Source of the DNA: Phallus indusiatus
Taxonomy: Eukaryota > Basidiomycota > Agaricomycetes > Phallales > Phallaceae
Reading direction: 5' to 3'
NCBI GenBank assembly: GCA_027605045.1
Contig: JAQFWX010000007.1
Location: forward strand, 1,798,001-1,862,000
Length of the DNA: 64,000 nucleotides
Below, one piece after another: positions 1 through 11,170 of this stretch. Every line of letters begins with the position of its first letter. The stretch's first letter is position 1. Under the pieces are notes generated by a model. That model did not search any database. It saw only the letters and a program-made list of their open reading frames with translations, and was not told the DNA's origin. A program made the translations under genes and the position numbers.

Positions 1-280
1 TATACATCAAATCATCTTCTGAGATCTGGTCTCTCTTTACTCCCAACGTTCAACCATCTCTCACTCACCGTGATGCGACCCAAGTTTGAACCCGAATGGA
101 GGTGAGAAAAATCTATCATATCATTCCATCAATTAAGATCATGGCTGAGCTCAAGAAAAAAACGAACAAAATAGAACGCCTTTAGGAATACAGGTCCCTC
201 ACCCTCGTTCATTCTCATTTGGCGGTCCAGGTCCTGCTAACCAACACCCCACCCTAGTTCCGACTCTGCCATTAACCATC

Positions 281-1867
281 ATGTCTATTTCTTCCTCCCC
301 TTCGCCGACACCCACCACTTCTCACACCCCAACGCCATCACCCTCGTCGCTTTCGCTCTCTTCACTCAATTGGAACTTTGAGCCTGTGTCGAACCCGATA
401 ACATGCACAAATGTGAACATCAGCTGGACATTTTTCAACAACCAATCCGATATTGATGCCATCTTTGCCTCCACCTCAACAGTCGACTTCACTATCACAA
501 TATCCGGTTTTGGCTCTTCAAATGTATCGATTCCGTTGAAATTTGAAGGCAGCGCAGAGCAGGTACTTGGAGGTCCAAAGAGTGTATCGTGGCTCGCAAA
601 TGCTCCACCGGGATTTTACGATGTTAATGGTATTGTTACGGCTAATGTCGAACCAGGCGACTCGCCGTCGGATAATGCATCACCTTCTATCGAAACCTCG
701 TTCAGGCTCCTACAAGGCCCTGATACGTCCTGCATCCCATCCCAAAGCTCCAGCTTCGGCTCCAGCCCTGACTCTCAAACAGGGGCTCAACCACATTCCC
801 ACTCGAGCTCAAATGCAGGGGCGATTGCCGGTGGAGTAGTCGGTGGATTTGTAGCACTCGGACTTTTGACAGCTGGCCTGCTTTTGTTCTTCAGACGAAA
901 ACGACAACACAATCGTCGACGTCGTGGTTCTTCTTCAGGTGACAGAGATGGATATACTGGTAAAGGATGGAACGGTCTCACTTCAGTTGGATCTATTAAT
1001 TCTCCCCCTCCTGTACTTGGGAGAGACGACGTATTCGAAAAACGACCATCGATATCATCTATTCCTCCAAATCACCCTACACAGCCGACGATAGAACCTT
1101 ATTCAAATATGCTAGTGCAAGAACCGGGATCGCCACCTGGTTCACCTGCATCCGTCGAACTCGCCAACCTCCCACTTCGAAGAGCTACGGTAGGCACAAT
1201 TGGGACCGTAACATCGAGAAGAAGTATGAGCGGTACAACAACGCACAGTCTAAGTCCAATCCCAGACCCATTCGCGACACCTATAATACCCGGTACACCG
1301 CGTGCTGTGAGTGAAGTTGGGCATAACAATGCGGGATCGGGATCTGGTTCAGGGTCGGAGGCCGAGTTTGACGGTGGCGGTGAAGGCGGCGGGTATGATA
1401 CACCTTCGGATACGTCATCTACGAGACATCGTGCATCTACGACTCCGGCTTTGTATACTTCTAGTCTCACACCAGCGTCGGCCAAACGGGCCTCGCAACA
1501 CTCTCGAAAGCCTGTTCCGGCGTACGAAGAGCTCAATCTTACATCAGAAGAAAAAGAGGCTTTAGGCGGTGCCCGTCGCGCTAATGCGAGAGAGGATCAT
1601 GATACTACCGATGATGATATTTCTCAGAAATCTCTTTCACCGCTTTCGGTTCAGTCTCCGTTGTCGTTGCATGGTAGTCCCAATGTCGCCGCCAACAACG
1701 TCAACAATGTCAACAACAATAGTAACAGAAACGCCACGAATGAAGATCCGACAGATCACGAACATGCGCTTGCTCTTTTGAAGAGTCTCCGTTCAAAGTC
1801 GAGCGGGCATATGAAAAGCGAGGCATATGTACATTATTTGATCCCTGATCCGCCTTTAGCGAACTGA
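281..1867 (+). CDS. Single-pass membrane protein with Ser/Thr/Pro-rich ectodomain
   Basis: A 528-residue single-exon reading frame from an ATG. The first 30 residues are Ser/Thr/Pro-rich, followed by a region with two cysteines (CTNVNISW near residue 47; another Cys near 149) that may fold as a small beta domain. A Ser-rich stalk leads to one hydrophobic segment at about residues 178-204, rich in Gly/Ala/Leu, followed at once by the basic stop-transfer run RRKRQHNRRRR. The rest is a low-complexity cytoplasmic tail with Ser/Pro, Gly/Ser and Asn runs. This layout is common in mushroom Mid2/WSC-like surface proteins, which suggests a wall or plasma-membrane role by inference only. No signal peptide is visible at the chosen ATG, so the hydrophobic segment may act as signal-anchor or an upstream 5' exon may be missing. 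Confidence 0.8.
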   Translation: MSISSSPSPTPTTSHTPTPSPSSLSLSSLNWNFEPVSNPITCTNVNISWTFFNNQSDIDAIFASTSTVDFTITISGFGSSNVSIPLKFEGSAEQVLGGPKSVSWLANAPPGFYDVNGIVTANVEPGDSPSDNASPSIETSFRLLQGPDTSCIPSQSSSFGSSPDSQTGAQPHSHSSSNAGAIAGGVVGGFVALGLLTAGLLLFFRRKRQHNRRRRGSSSGDRDGYTGKGWNGLTSVGSINSPPPVLGRDDVFEKRPSISSIPPNHPTQPTIEPYSNMLVQEPGSPPGSPASVELANLPLRRATVGTIGTVTSRRSMSGTTTHSLSPIPDPFATPIIPGTPRAVSEVGHNNAGSGSGSGSEAEFDGGGEGGGYDTPSDTSSTRHRASTTPALYTSSLTPASAKRASQHSRKPVPAYEELNLTSEEKEALGGARRANAREDHDTTDDDISQKSLSPLSVQSPLSLHGSPNVAANNVNNVNNNSNRNATNEDPTDHEHALALLKSLRSKSSGHMKSEAYVHYLIPDPPLAN

Positions 1868-2781
1868 GGGTGGGGAGGGGAAGCTGTAGAGAGAGAAGAG
1901 TAACACAAGATGGAGTAAAATGAAACGAGGAGACGGACAGGGCATGTGTATGTCTTTATGTGTGTTTTTTCCAATGCGCGTGTTGGATTCTTTTGAATCG
2001 GTTTTTCTCCCCTTTTTTGAATTATCCTTTGCCATCGTTTCAATGATGACAACGACGGGCCCCGTTTTCCTTTCCTTTCCTTTCATCATTTCCCACCCTT
2101 CACTTCCACTTTTTCGATTCAATTCGATTTGTATTACTTCTTTTCGTCTATCATACATATGTAGGTGTGTCAGATTCTCACTTCAAACATTAATGCAATA
2201 TTTTTTTCCCTCATAACAACCATTGACAATAACTCTTTTGTTTCTTTGTTAATTTGTACGCCCCACTTCATGATCACATATTACATCGCACCCCATTTTC
2301 AGGTACTTTTTCCGCCTTCCATTACTTTTCCAACTAACAAGTAATGTCGGGTATCATTGTCGGGATGAATATGAATGACAAAAATTCTAATGTTGTACGA
2401 CTTCGCTTGTTACCTTGCCTTATTTTTCTACTTCCGCATGCTATGTTTGCGTAGTAGATACATACACTCTTCTCACCCGAAATCACCGTCTCGGTGACCG
2501 TGTCAGTCGAGATGTGGATCACTGGGGTTGGTTTCGTCAAGTTGATTGTGAACTTCATCACAATGCGCAGATGTCAATGAGAAACACGTCTTTGGTTTAA
2601 AGTTCCATAATCAACTTAAGTATATGTCCCTAGGGGTTTCAAAACGTGCAAACGAAAATGAAATACAAATATAATACAAGACGCCATTCCGATTTGTAAA
2701 TACATATATAAAATCCTACACGCATAATATCGAATTTATCCAGAATTACAAGATAAAGATTGAGAATGAATCGAGTTGCTT
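1868..2781. other. Intergenic, no gene recognised
   Basis: This stretch separates the end of the membrane-protein gene from a broken F-box fragment. It is T-rich near 1960-2230, as expected for a fungal 3' untranslated region. Small open frames on both strands overlap each other and show no domain, so none is called. Confidence 0.5.
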
Positions 2782-3005
2782 CTACGCGTCCGACGCCGCG
2801 TCGAAATCATCATCCAAGTCTTTCCAAATAACGTCAACTTCACGTTCTCGCAAAGTAGAAATCACCGCATCCGGATCTTCATCAGCATCCATGCCCTGAC
2901 ACTCCACTAATTCCAAAATTCCAGCACCGTCAATTTAACCTCATGAAAGAGAACATCAAATAAGACGTTGATGCTCTTTGAATTCGAGTCGCTTCTCCTA
3001 CTCAG
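2782..3005 (-). pseudogene. C-terminal remnant of a family A F-box gene
   Basis: Reading the minus strand gives GILELVECQGMDADEDPD and then a tail ending in TAG at 2784-2782. This aligns with the C-terminus of the adjacent intact gene (EILELVECEDMDADGGPD). Further upstream the similarity continues as LFDVLFHEV against the intact LFSVV region, but in a shifted frame, so at least one indel is present. Only about 75 codons survive and there is no F-box or start. It lies directly downstream of the intact gene in the same orientation, which fits a tandem duplicate that lost most of its length. Confidence 0.75.
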
Positions 3006-3012
3006 TCTCGTA

Positions 3013-4774
3013 TCATGCCTCAGGATCACCCGAGTTCTTCCAAACAACCTCGACTCCTGAGTCCCGCAAAGCAGAAATCATTTCATCTGGACCTCCATCA
3101 GCATCCATGTCCTCGCACTCCACCAATTCCAAAATCTCAGCTCCTATCGATATAACCACCGAAAAAAGGGCGTCGAACGAAATGACACACCATGACAATA
3201 TAAGCCTTTTAACAGAGAAATTGGCCGGTATTAGTGCCTGTAACGTGTTTAAAGCTTCGGTGTCACAGTCTATCAATTCGACGGTACGAAGGTGAGGAAA
3301 TATTCTTGGTACATTTATGTTCGGCAAAGTGAGGATTTTCCATGCATAAGATTTCATTGAGAGGTGCCGTATGTGAGGCATGACGAATAATAGCTCAAGA
3401 ATGGCAGAGTACCTGAATGGAAGGTTCAAACTACCACACTCCAGTTGAAACGGATGCTCGGGAAAGCCCCTGTCAACCAATTTGTCATGGTGGAAGTTAT
3501 CATCGACAAGGGCTTGTCCGCGAATCGATAAAGAACTGCTGTCTTCGTCTGCGGTAATGATTAGGAATTGATAGTTTGAAAAATGGGAAAATGCCCCCGG
3601 TGGGACAGCTCCGAAAATTTGGAAAGAACTAGTTCCAATGGTAGTTTCATCGGAAGGTTCGGGAAAGTCGACATCGTAAATTAGCTTAAACGAGGATAAT
3701 GTTCCAAAGGTTTGGATACACCACGCAAATTGCCAGATATAGTAATAGCTTGCGGGACCCTGTGCTCCTAATTCAAGTTCGGTGAGTTTGGGAAGGTCTA
3801 ATCTTTGGATCGCCCTTAGACTTGTCAATGTCGTCGGGGGAAATTCTCTTTTAATCCCATTATGATCATAGTCGTCATTGGCAAGCTCAAGTGTGTTTAG
3901 ACAAGGGCAATTAGAGAGAAAAGATAGGAGCTGGGAAAGAGCGGGGGGGTTTGGTGGATTCCTCAATATAAATTGTGTCAACCTGTTGCGCGGGAGCTTC
4001 GTCCATGGTAAATCTAATCCCCAAAGTATGATCTCCTGTAAACAGGAGTTGTCGAATATATGTTGTAACGGTGGTGGTTCTAACCTATCTTCGCCAATAC
4101 TGTCCAGGTCGATGAATATGTCCAAGAATTGCAGTTGAAGTGGTAGTGATATAGAGTCCCGGACAACGCAATAAAGCGAGATAAAGTTAATGTAGCTAGT
4201 GAATATGCGGAGAGAACATAAGCGGGACAGAATGGATTTCGCGTGTAATACGAAATACGAATATGATGATGCTTTTTCGAGAGCGATAGGGCTGTCTATG
4301 GAGATGTCCCAGATTAACGTGAGGGGAGAGTTTTGTGACCTTTTCATGAATAATTCTGTCATTGTAAGAGAATTTTTCAGGTCTACGAATGCCCATAAAA
4401 CCGGCCATTCCAAAGCGAATTTCCTCCAATGGTGGCATACGTGAGAAATGCGTAGAGCAGCTGCCGTAGACGGCCCCGGACAATAAACTACCAGTGTGAA
4501 GATGATATAGAGTATATCCGGAGCAAGTTTGTTTATTGCAAGCCTGGAGTTACGAACATTGTTTAATCGAGAAATAATAAGCGAAAGACTTTGTTGTGTT
4601 TCGTCGATGACTTCTGAAGACCATTCGCCTGATTTTGTCCTGTTAAGAATACTGTTAGCATTGTGTGGGCTTGCTAGTATCCTGAAAGAGCTTTTACTCT
4701 ATGTCATCGTTGAACTGACGGAGATGTGGCCATATTAGTTTGTAATCGTCTTGCGACTGTGGCCGCTGGGCCAT
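3013..4774 (-). CDS. F-box protein with LRR-like body (family A, copy 1)
   Basis: Two exons give 567 residues: 4698-4774, then 3013-4639. The 58-nt intron (4640-4697) starts GTAAAAG, has a TGCTAAC branch site and ends AACAG. The start is the ATG at 4774 (MAQRPQSQDDYK), with an acidic helix (HLRQFNDDIE) before the intron. An F-box lies at about residues 61-110 (INKLAPDILYIIF ... ISHVCHHWRKFA ... WPVLWAF). The remainder is leucine-rich with irregular LRR-like repeats and the family ending ELVECEDMDADG. F-box proteins recruit substrates to SCF ubiquitin ligases through Skp1; no substrate can be read from sequence. Copy 2 at 8.7 kb is the closest relative. Confidence 0.85.
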
Positions 4775-4924
4775 ACAATCAGGATGTTAGTGGCTTATGC
4801 CCAACAGTTCAAATTTCAAAATGAGCCGCTAGCTCAGTCAATATTGGCTTCTTTCTGGATTATATAACGATTCATAATTTTACCTATACACCAATATGGT
4901 AGAGAGCCAATGAGAGCTTGATTA

Positions 4925-5638
4925 CAGCGCTTACGGTTACGTAAGAGAATTGCTAGTACACGCAACTGGTACACCGTTTTTTATTCTTGCTATAACTCAC
5001 TCCAATCTAAACGCAGATCCTTGAAATTTGCTACACAGATTTAGGCATATGTTATCTAGGGAACGCCAAGTTTTTTACAACGAAATTCATCGGCTTTCAG
5101 TTTTCCATTTTACACATCCCCGGTTTACACTATTCGCATTCTAAAGGCCCGGAACATGAAGATATCACACTGGTAGGAAGTTAGAACTATTACACGACAT
5201 ATGATTGAGGGAACACATGCCTTTATGTGCTCAAAATCCCTTGAGTTCTGGATGAAATGCCCTTCACTTTACTATAAACCTGGATTCCTGATGTAGTTCA
5301 GTTGGTTTTTTAGTTTAAAACAAAGATTCAGATCAAAAAAATGGATTGATTCCCTTGAGAATGAGCTAAACAATGTTTTAATCATCCTACAATAGTGGAA
5401 TTCCTTGAACTGGATCTTCTTGGATGCAAATAGTTTGACACGAGCAGGTGGGGAGTGAAATTTTGTAAATGAGTGAATTATATTGAAACTATCAGTGGGT
5501 TCCCTAGAATATACATGTGGAAATGCACGTGCAAATTTTCAGGAAGCTAGGATTCAGATTGAGTGAGATATAGCGAGAATAAAAAAAGACACTGTTGTCG
5601 CTTGTACCAGCTATTCTCTTACGTAACCGTAAGCGCTG
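4925..5638. mobile_element. TA-flanked MITE, 714 bp
   Basis: The ends are inverted repeats: CAGCGCTTACGGTTACG begins at 4925, and its reverse complement ends at 5638. About 26 bp match perfectly and weaker similarity runs further in. The element is flanked by TA on both sides (4923-4924 and 5639-5640), the duplication expected of Tc1/mariner/pogo-type transposons. No reading frame of note lies inside, so it is non-autonomous. Confidence 0.8.
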
Positions 5639-5839
5639 TAACTAACCAACCATGTCTTGTCATGGTTTGAAACTTAAAATTGAAAGAAATAATTTCATCG
5701 CAAGGTGGAAGGAACAAAACATAACACAGCGCCTTTACATAATAATAGAGGTCACCCTTCTTTCACTTACAAATAGCGATCCAAGGTCCTGATTGTCAAC
5801 GTATGTCCTAGTTGGCCAGGTTGTGGTGTATCATACACA

Positions 5840-5883
5840 GAGCACTGGCCACTTTGCAATTGGTTACCGCATGAATTTGGGAT
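5840..5883. repeat. 44-bp dispersed repeat, copy 1
   Basis: The segment starting GAGCACTGGCCACTTTGC is nearly identical to 8429-8472, with about three mismatches. The flanks diverge quickly. The origin is unknown; it may be a piece of a degraded transposon or gene. Confidence 0.6.
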
Positions 5884-6071
5884 GCTATAATCCACTTGAA
5901 TCCACTTACGCGTTGCGGACCTGAGATGGATTCTCTCCCTGATGCTTTGATATTGTAGATATTTCTTTTATTCGGATTCTGCAACCAATTGACGTTGCTG
6001 ATCAGCGGCCGTGACCATGCCCGCGCCAGCCCATGTCGCCCAACACTTTCACGCACTCGCCTAGCTCCTGT

Positions 6072-6781
6072 TCAAGGGCAGATGCCTTGGTTTTCCAGCG
6101 TACTTTGCATGGCGTTCGGCATTGGAACCCGCGAAACAGCAGAATTGTTCAATCCCCCAGCGTTGGAACTGACCGCACCGCTGATATTAGGAGCGACCGC
6201 ATTGCTAGGTGTATACATACATCTGACGACACATGTGAATCTGTTGTGCAGTAGCAGCATCCATTGGAACAGAAAATGGAGACGATGGATTGATGAGGGA
6301 CATGCGCGTTAGGGGTTTGTTGTAAGGTTGTAAGGACAGTCCTCTTTGGATCATAGTTTGAGCTATCCTGAACGGGATAAGGGGTTGACTGGTCACTGCA
6401 TTGAAACTCATTGAATTCCTGTTCTGATTTTGATTCTGACTTGCTCTACACGTTAGATCGTACGGACGAGAAATATCGGGATTCAAGTTGGAGGTGTTGG
6501 GGTTTACAGGATGCGAGTTGGTTGGTGGAAGGGGGAATGTTTCCGGGATTCTGTGACTGGTTGCGCGTGTGGCTGTCTTATTGTTGTTAAAATAATTGCC
6601 GGAAAGCGACAGGATCACATTCTAGTTGAGAAGGATTTAATTGCGCAAACCATGGTATTGAGTGCCTGAATTCATGAGGTGATTTGATTGGTTTGCGCGG
6701 ACGATAGATTGTTGGATTTGTTGTGAAAAACCTTGAAGCGCTGAGCCACCCCCAGGTCGTTTTTGAACAAGCGTCATCCAC
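6072..6781 (-). pseudogene. Degraded Asn/Gln-rich coding sequence
   Basis: The minus strand holds pieces rich in Asn, Gln, Ser and Pro in different frames: GFSQQIQQSIVRANQSN, then a piece rich in NQNQNRNSMSFN, then NISGAVSSNAGGLNNS. Each runs out at a stop or shifts frame, and I could not join them by plausible introns. The composition resembles low-complexity tails of transcriptional co-regulators, but there is no domain to name. It may be a decayed gene fragment or, less likely, a multi-exon gene that I failed to splice. Confidence 0.3.
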
Positions 6782-7330
6782 CGTTAGTGCAGCTGGAAGC
6801 CCAGATGATCTTCGTTAACGATCCCAGGCGGAAGGTAGTTACAACTAGATTCGACTTCTCTCTAATCTAGTCTTTGCAGGTGGCATCAAGTCCTAATCAC
6901 CACATCGCGTTCGCCCCCGTTTGTGTAAGTTAACACCATCTTCTCCATCTCCACGCCATCTTTTTTTGCATATATTTAGGTGAGTGTTATGCCTGTCATT
7001 TCTTCGTTGTCTTTTCTAATCAGCGTTCGTCTGCCAATTTTCCTATACTTTATTCACGCCCGTCGTCAGCCCCAACTCCCTCTCTTCGCCTGTTACCCCC
7101 GCTACTTGTTTTCTCACCCCTTTGAACGCTTTTACACGGTCATCATGTCATCGTTGCCTTCACCCTCATCTTTATCACCACCCTGTGATGTAATCTTTTT
7201 CTCTATAATAAAGAATTTCTTATGCATGGATTACACAATGAGGAGAAGTACCAAACAGTTGAATTATATGAAAAAGAAACTTGAACAAGTATAAGACGTA
7301 ACTGACAATTCCATATGATGGAAATGTATG
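6782..7330. other. Intergenic, no gene recognised
   Basis: A pyrimidine-rich stretch with TA-rich patches. One 104-codon plus-strand frame (6980-7294) is hydrophobic only because of T-rich DNA and has no recognisable domain. Confidence 0.4.
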
Positions 7331-8218
7331 TTAATCGACCCTTCTCCTCTTCTTCCTTTCCTCTTCCTGATCCTCTTCGATATCGTCTGATTCTACTTGG
7401 TCAGATTCATCCTCAGATAAAATGATTGGGGTCGGGGACAACCTAGACTCAGCCGTCTTGTGGAGCGACGCTTTAATATGTTTTGCTAGCTCGAGAAGTC
7501 TGCGGCAACCCTGTTTTTTCAGCGCCTTATGTCGCCACCAAATCGCGGGACACACGTCATTGATGGACTTGCGTGCTCTGGCTTTGGGGTTGATGTCTTT
7601 GCTGGAGGTATCGATTTGCATCACCATAAACCGATGGCCAAAGCATGAAAGGCCATACACGGTTTCAACATTTTGACACAAGTTCGGGTTAAGGCAATTC
7701 GTCAGACAGTTCTTCAGTTGATCAAATGCATCATGACGTAGGCTCGATTGGTTGTAATGGCAGGATGGTTTAATATTAACGACCAATATGATCCGAGTCC
7801 CCAAGGCTTTAACGAGATAGTGCAGGGCGGAGTCAGGTCCTCCCCTACGACTTTGGACCAAGCGTTGGGGCATAACAAGGAAATGCTCACTGACCGGGAA
7901 AAGGTGTGAAAGGAGATAATACCATGGACCATACCATTCGCTCTCATCAGTAGAATTTGGGTCTATCTTGAATAGGCCGCGGAGTTTGCCGTTAAAAAAT
8001 TCGGGAATATCCTCCGAATCTTCTGAATTGGTACTTTTCGATATGGAAGTTCCTTGTTCCAGAGAACTGGTTTGGGTTTCTGACAGGGAGGACAGCGGGG
8101 AGGATAGTAGGGAGGACAGTGGGGAATCAGAAAACAAAACCGGGCCACGTTCAAGCTCAGACTGGTTTGACTGGGAAACCGAAACTTCGTCACCATCCAT
8201 AATATGAGTTGAAACCAT
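7331..8218 (-). CDS. PD-(D/E)XK-like protein of the mushroom type, probably inactive
   Basis: A single-exon 295-residue frame from an ATG at 8218. The first 70 residues are Ser-rich low complexity. Residues about 85-250 resemble a family common in Agaricomycetes with a restriction-endonuclease-like core: WYGPWYYLLSHLF, then PDSALHYLV, then IILVVNIKP where active members show an EIK or EVK motif, followed by YGLSCFGHRFMV and NDVCPAIWWRHKAL. The tail is acidic and ends in a basic KKRRRVD, a likely nuclear localisation signal. The core E is replaced by N here, so nuclease activity is doubtful. The family assignment is from memory of the motif pattern and needs a profile search. Confidence 0.6.
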   Translation of the reverse strand: MVSTHIMDGDEVSVSQSNQSELERGPVLFSDSPLSSLLSSPLSSLSETQTSSLEQGTSISKSTNSEDSEDIPEFFNGKLRGLFKIDPNSTDESEWYGPWYYLLSHLFPVSEHFLVMPQRLVQSRRGGPDSALHYLVKALGTRIILVVNIKPSCHYNQSSLRHDAFDQLKNCLTNCLNPNLCQNVETVYGLSCFGHRFMVMQIDTSSKDINPKARARKSINDVCPAIWWRHKALKKQGCRRLLELAKHIKASLHKTAESRLSPTPIILSEDESDQVESDDIEEDQEEERKKRRRVD

Positions 8219-8684
8219 CCCTGGAATGAAAATTTGTGGGCTGAAGATTTGGAGTGGCGAAGGTAAATCTGTAAGTATCAGAGGCGGGAAGTGGCGAAGA
8301 AGGTAAATCTTATCAGCCCAATTGAAACACCGCTCAAAATCTCTTCAACCCTAGGGCAGCAAAGCAGCTTGGTCAGCAGCTTCTACAGACGCCTGGACGC
8401 GGCCGCATTTGCCGTGCTGCAACCATAGGAGCACTGGCCACTTTGCAATTGGCTACTCCATGAATTTGGGATAAAATGAAATCGCGGATTGATCGCGGAA
8501 CTATTTTCTGGCGGTATGTATATGGAAATTTGGAGTCGGCGCTCGAAATGCTAAGCGCTAGCCCATTTTCTTTGACACTGCATTCCACACTGGAGTCGAG
8601 ATAATATACAAAACACCACCCTCATACATTAAGTTCTATCTGCGCAATGGTATCCAAAACTACGAGATGCATTTTAAGTTCCTC
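8219..8684. other. Intergenic, holds second copy of the 44-bp repeat
   Basis: No gene is recognised. Positions 8429-8472 repeat the 44-bp segment at 5840-5883. In both copies the minus strand can be read in the same frame around it (SQIHGVANCKVASA here, SQIHAVTNCKVASA there), which may just reflect the shared DNA. Confidence 0.45.
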
Positions 8685-10448
8685 CTAATCGTGCCGTGCG
8701 TCCGGGTTATCCGAGTTCTTCCAAACAGCCTCAACTCCCAAGTACTGCAAAGCAGAAATCATTTCACCTGGCCCCTCGTCAGCATCTATTTCCTTACACT
8801 CCACTAATTCTAAAATCTCAGCTCCTATCGATATAACCATGGAGATGAGGATGTCGAACGAAATGATGCACCCTGTCAAGATAAGCCTTTTAACTCGGAG
8901 ATTGGCAGGTAGTGACTTCAGCGTGTTGAACGCCTCGGTGTCACAGTCTATCAATTCGACTGTGCGAAGATGAGGAAACATTCTTGGCATATCCATGTTT
9001 GGCAAAGTAAGGACCTTCCATGCATACCGCCTTATTGACAGGTGCCGTATGTGAGGCATGACGGATAATAGCTCGAGGACGGCAGAGTAACTGAACGGAG
9101 AGCTCAAACCACTACAATCCAGTTGAAACGGATGCATGTCGGGGAGGTCACCGCCATACAATTTATTAAGGTGAAAGTTATCGTTGACAGAGGGTTGTCC
9201 GCGAATCGTCAAATCATCCCCCTCTTTATTCCCAGTAATGAATAGAAATTGATAGTTTGAAAAATGGGAGAATGTCCCTGGCGGGACCGCTCCGAAAATT
9301 TGGAATGAACTAGTGCCAATGGTGGTTTCATCGGAAGGTTCAGGAAATCCGAGGTAGTAAATTAGCTTAAACGAGGATAACGTTCCAGTGGCTCGGATGC
9401 ACCACGCAAATTGCCAGATATAGTAGTAGCTTGCGGGTCCCTGTGCTTCTAATTCAAGCTCGGTGAGGTTAGGAAGGTCTAATCTTTGAATCCCCCTTAG
9501 ACTTGGCAGCGTTAGCGGAGCAAATTCTTTTTCACCCCCATCAGGAACATAGTCATCATTGGTAAGTATAAGAGTCTTCAGACAATAGCAATCAGAGAGG
9601 AAAGATAGAAGCTGGGGAAGAGCAGGGGGGGTTGGTGGATATTTCAATGTAAAATATGTCAACCTGTTGTGCGGCCGGGAGATCTTCAGCCGTGGTAAAT
9701 CTAATCCGAAAAGCGTGACCTCCTGGAGACAAGAGTTGTCTATTATAGATTGCAATGGAGGTGGCGTTAGCTTATCTTCATCACTGCCGGCCAGGTAGAT
9801 AACTATGGATAATAGCTGAAGCGGTAGTAATATAGAGTCCTGGATGACGCAATAAAGCGAAATGAAGTTGGATTGAGTAGTGTATATGCGCAAAGAACGT
9901 AAACGAGGCAGAATGAATCTTGCATGTGTTATGAGATATGGATTTGACGGTGCTTTTTCGAGAGCGATAGGGCTGTTTATGGGGGTGCTCCACATCAGCG
10001 TGAGACGGGAGTTCTTCGACCTTTTCATGAATAACTCTGTAATCGCAAGAGAATTGTTTAGGTTTATGAATGCCCATAAGACTGGCCAGTCCAAGGTGAA
10101 TTCCCTCCAATGATGGCATACGTGCGAAATGTCTAGGGCCGTTGTTGTAGGAGTTGGACAGTCAACTATCAGGGTGAAGATGATATAAAGTATGTCCGGA
10201 GTAAGTTTGTTTATCGCAAGTCTGGAGTTGCGAACATTGTTTAATCGAGAAACGATAAGAGAAAGACCATGTTGTGTTCGGTCGATGGCTTCTGAAGACC
10301 ATTCGTCTGATTTTGTCCTGTTAGGAATACTGTTAGTATCATGCGAGCCTGTGAGTATTTTAAGAGATTTTTACTCGATGTCATTGTTGAGCTGACGGAG
10401 ATGCGGCCATATTAATTTGTTATTGTTTTGTAGAGGTACTTGGGTCAT
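8685..10448 (-). CDS. F-box protein with LRR-like body (family A, copy 2)
   Basis: Two exons give 568 residues: 10375-10448, then 8685-10317. The 57-nt intron (10318-10374) sits at the same codon and phase 2 as in copy 1, with ATACTAAC as branch site. The start ATG at 10448 gives MTQVPLQNNNK, then the shared LIWPHLRQLNNDIE before the intron and an F-box at about residues 60-109 (INKLTPDILYIIF ... ISHVCHHWREF). The body and C-terminus closely follow copy 1, including FQIFGAVPPG and ELVECKEIDADEG. The pair is a recent duplication in the same orientation, separated by the MITE and the PD-(D/E)XK-like gene. Likely an SCF substrate receptor, target unknown. Confidence 0.85.
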
Positions 10449-10689
10449 TGAGTCAGGATGTTAAATGGCTCCCTGTACGTAGCAAATTCCCAGGCCTCAT
10501 TCAAGTGAGCCACTAGCTCAGTCAAATATATATCATCACCTAATTATCTAATCTGTTATCCATATTGGGTCTTTAGACCATATCGAGAGAGCCAATGAGA
10601 CCCTGATTAACAATCCTGTATTCGGCACGAGTTCAAACCTGGATCAACATTACGACCGTCCGCTGATCTCAAAATGTCAGTTTCTGCAT

Positions 10690-11170
10690 TCAAAACCACG
10701 TCAGAAATGTCAAAATACAATTTGAGGATGAGATCTTATTGAGCCAAAAGCTCCATGCTGCAGTGCTTTGGTTCGAGACTTTGGCTGAGGTGCCACGGCG
10801 GAGGCAAAGAAATGCTCTGCGAATCCTAAGATTCGTAAATGTCCGACCGGAAGTTATCACACTCGGACACGTCTCCCTCGCGCGAATTTGCTGGTCTACC
10901 GATCCCTCAACGTCTGTGTTACGAGGGACCAATTCATCGTGGGCCGTGGGCTGGGGATAGGCTAGAGATTGTTTTGATCATCCAGCATATCAAATAAATC
11001 ACTGAAGCGACAAAAACAAACCAGAAAGGACTAGCTGATCTACCGTCGAACAAATTTCTCCGCTCGTTGACAGCCATGCGCTGACAAGTATAGAAAATAT
11101 CTGGGAAGAAGATTATAGCGACGAATGGAAACAGAGGGTTTTGAAGCGACCTCGACCTTCAGAATTCTGG
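10690..11170 (+). pseudogene. Decayed copy of the MGQYWK/F-box-like family
   Basis: The plus strand reads ITLGHVSLARICWSTDPST, matching LRLGHIALSKICWSSDP in the intact gene at 63 kb. A frame change follows, then GPWAGDRLEIV (intact form GEWAGDRLEIV), and further on ENIWEEDYSDEWKQ (intact form GDIWEADYGSNWKE). Stops and frame changes lie between these islands, and neither the 5' exon nor the F-box-like part is seen. It is a dead copy about 50 kb from its relatives and on the opposite strand. Confidence 0.75.
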
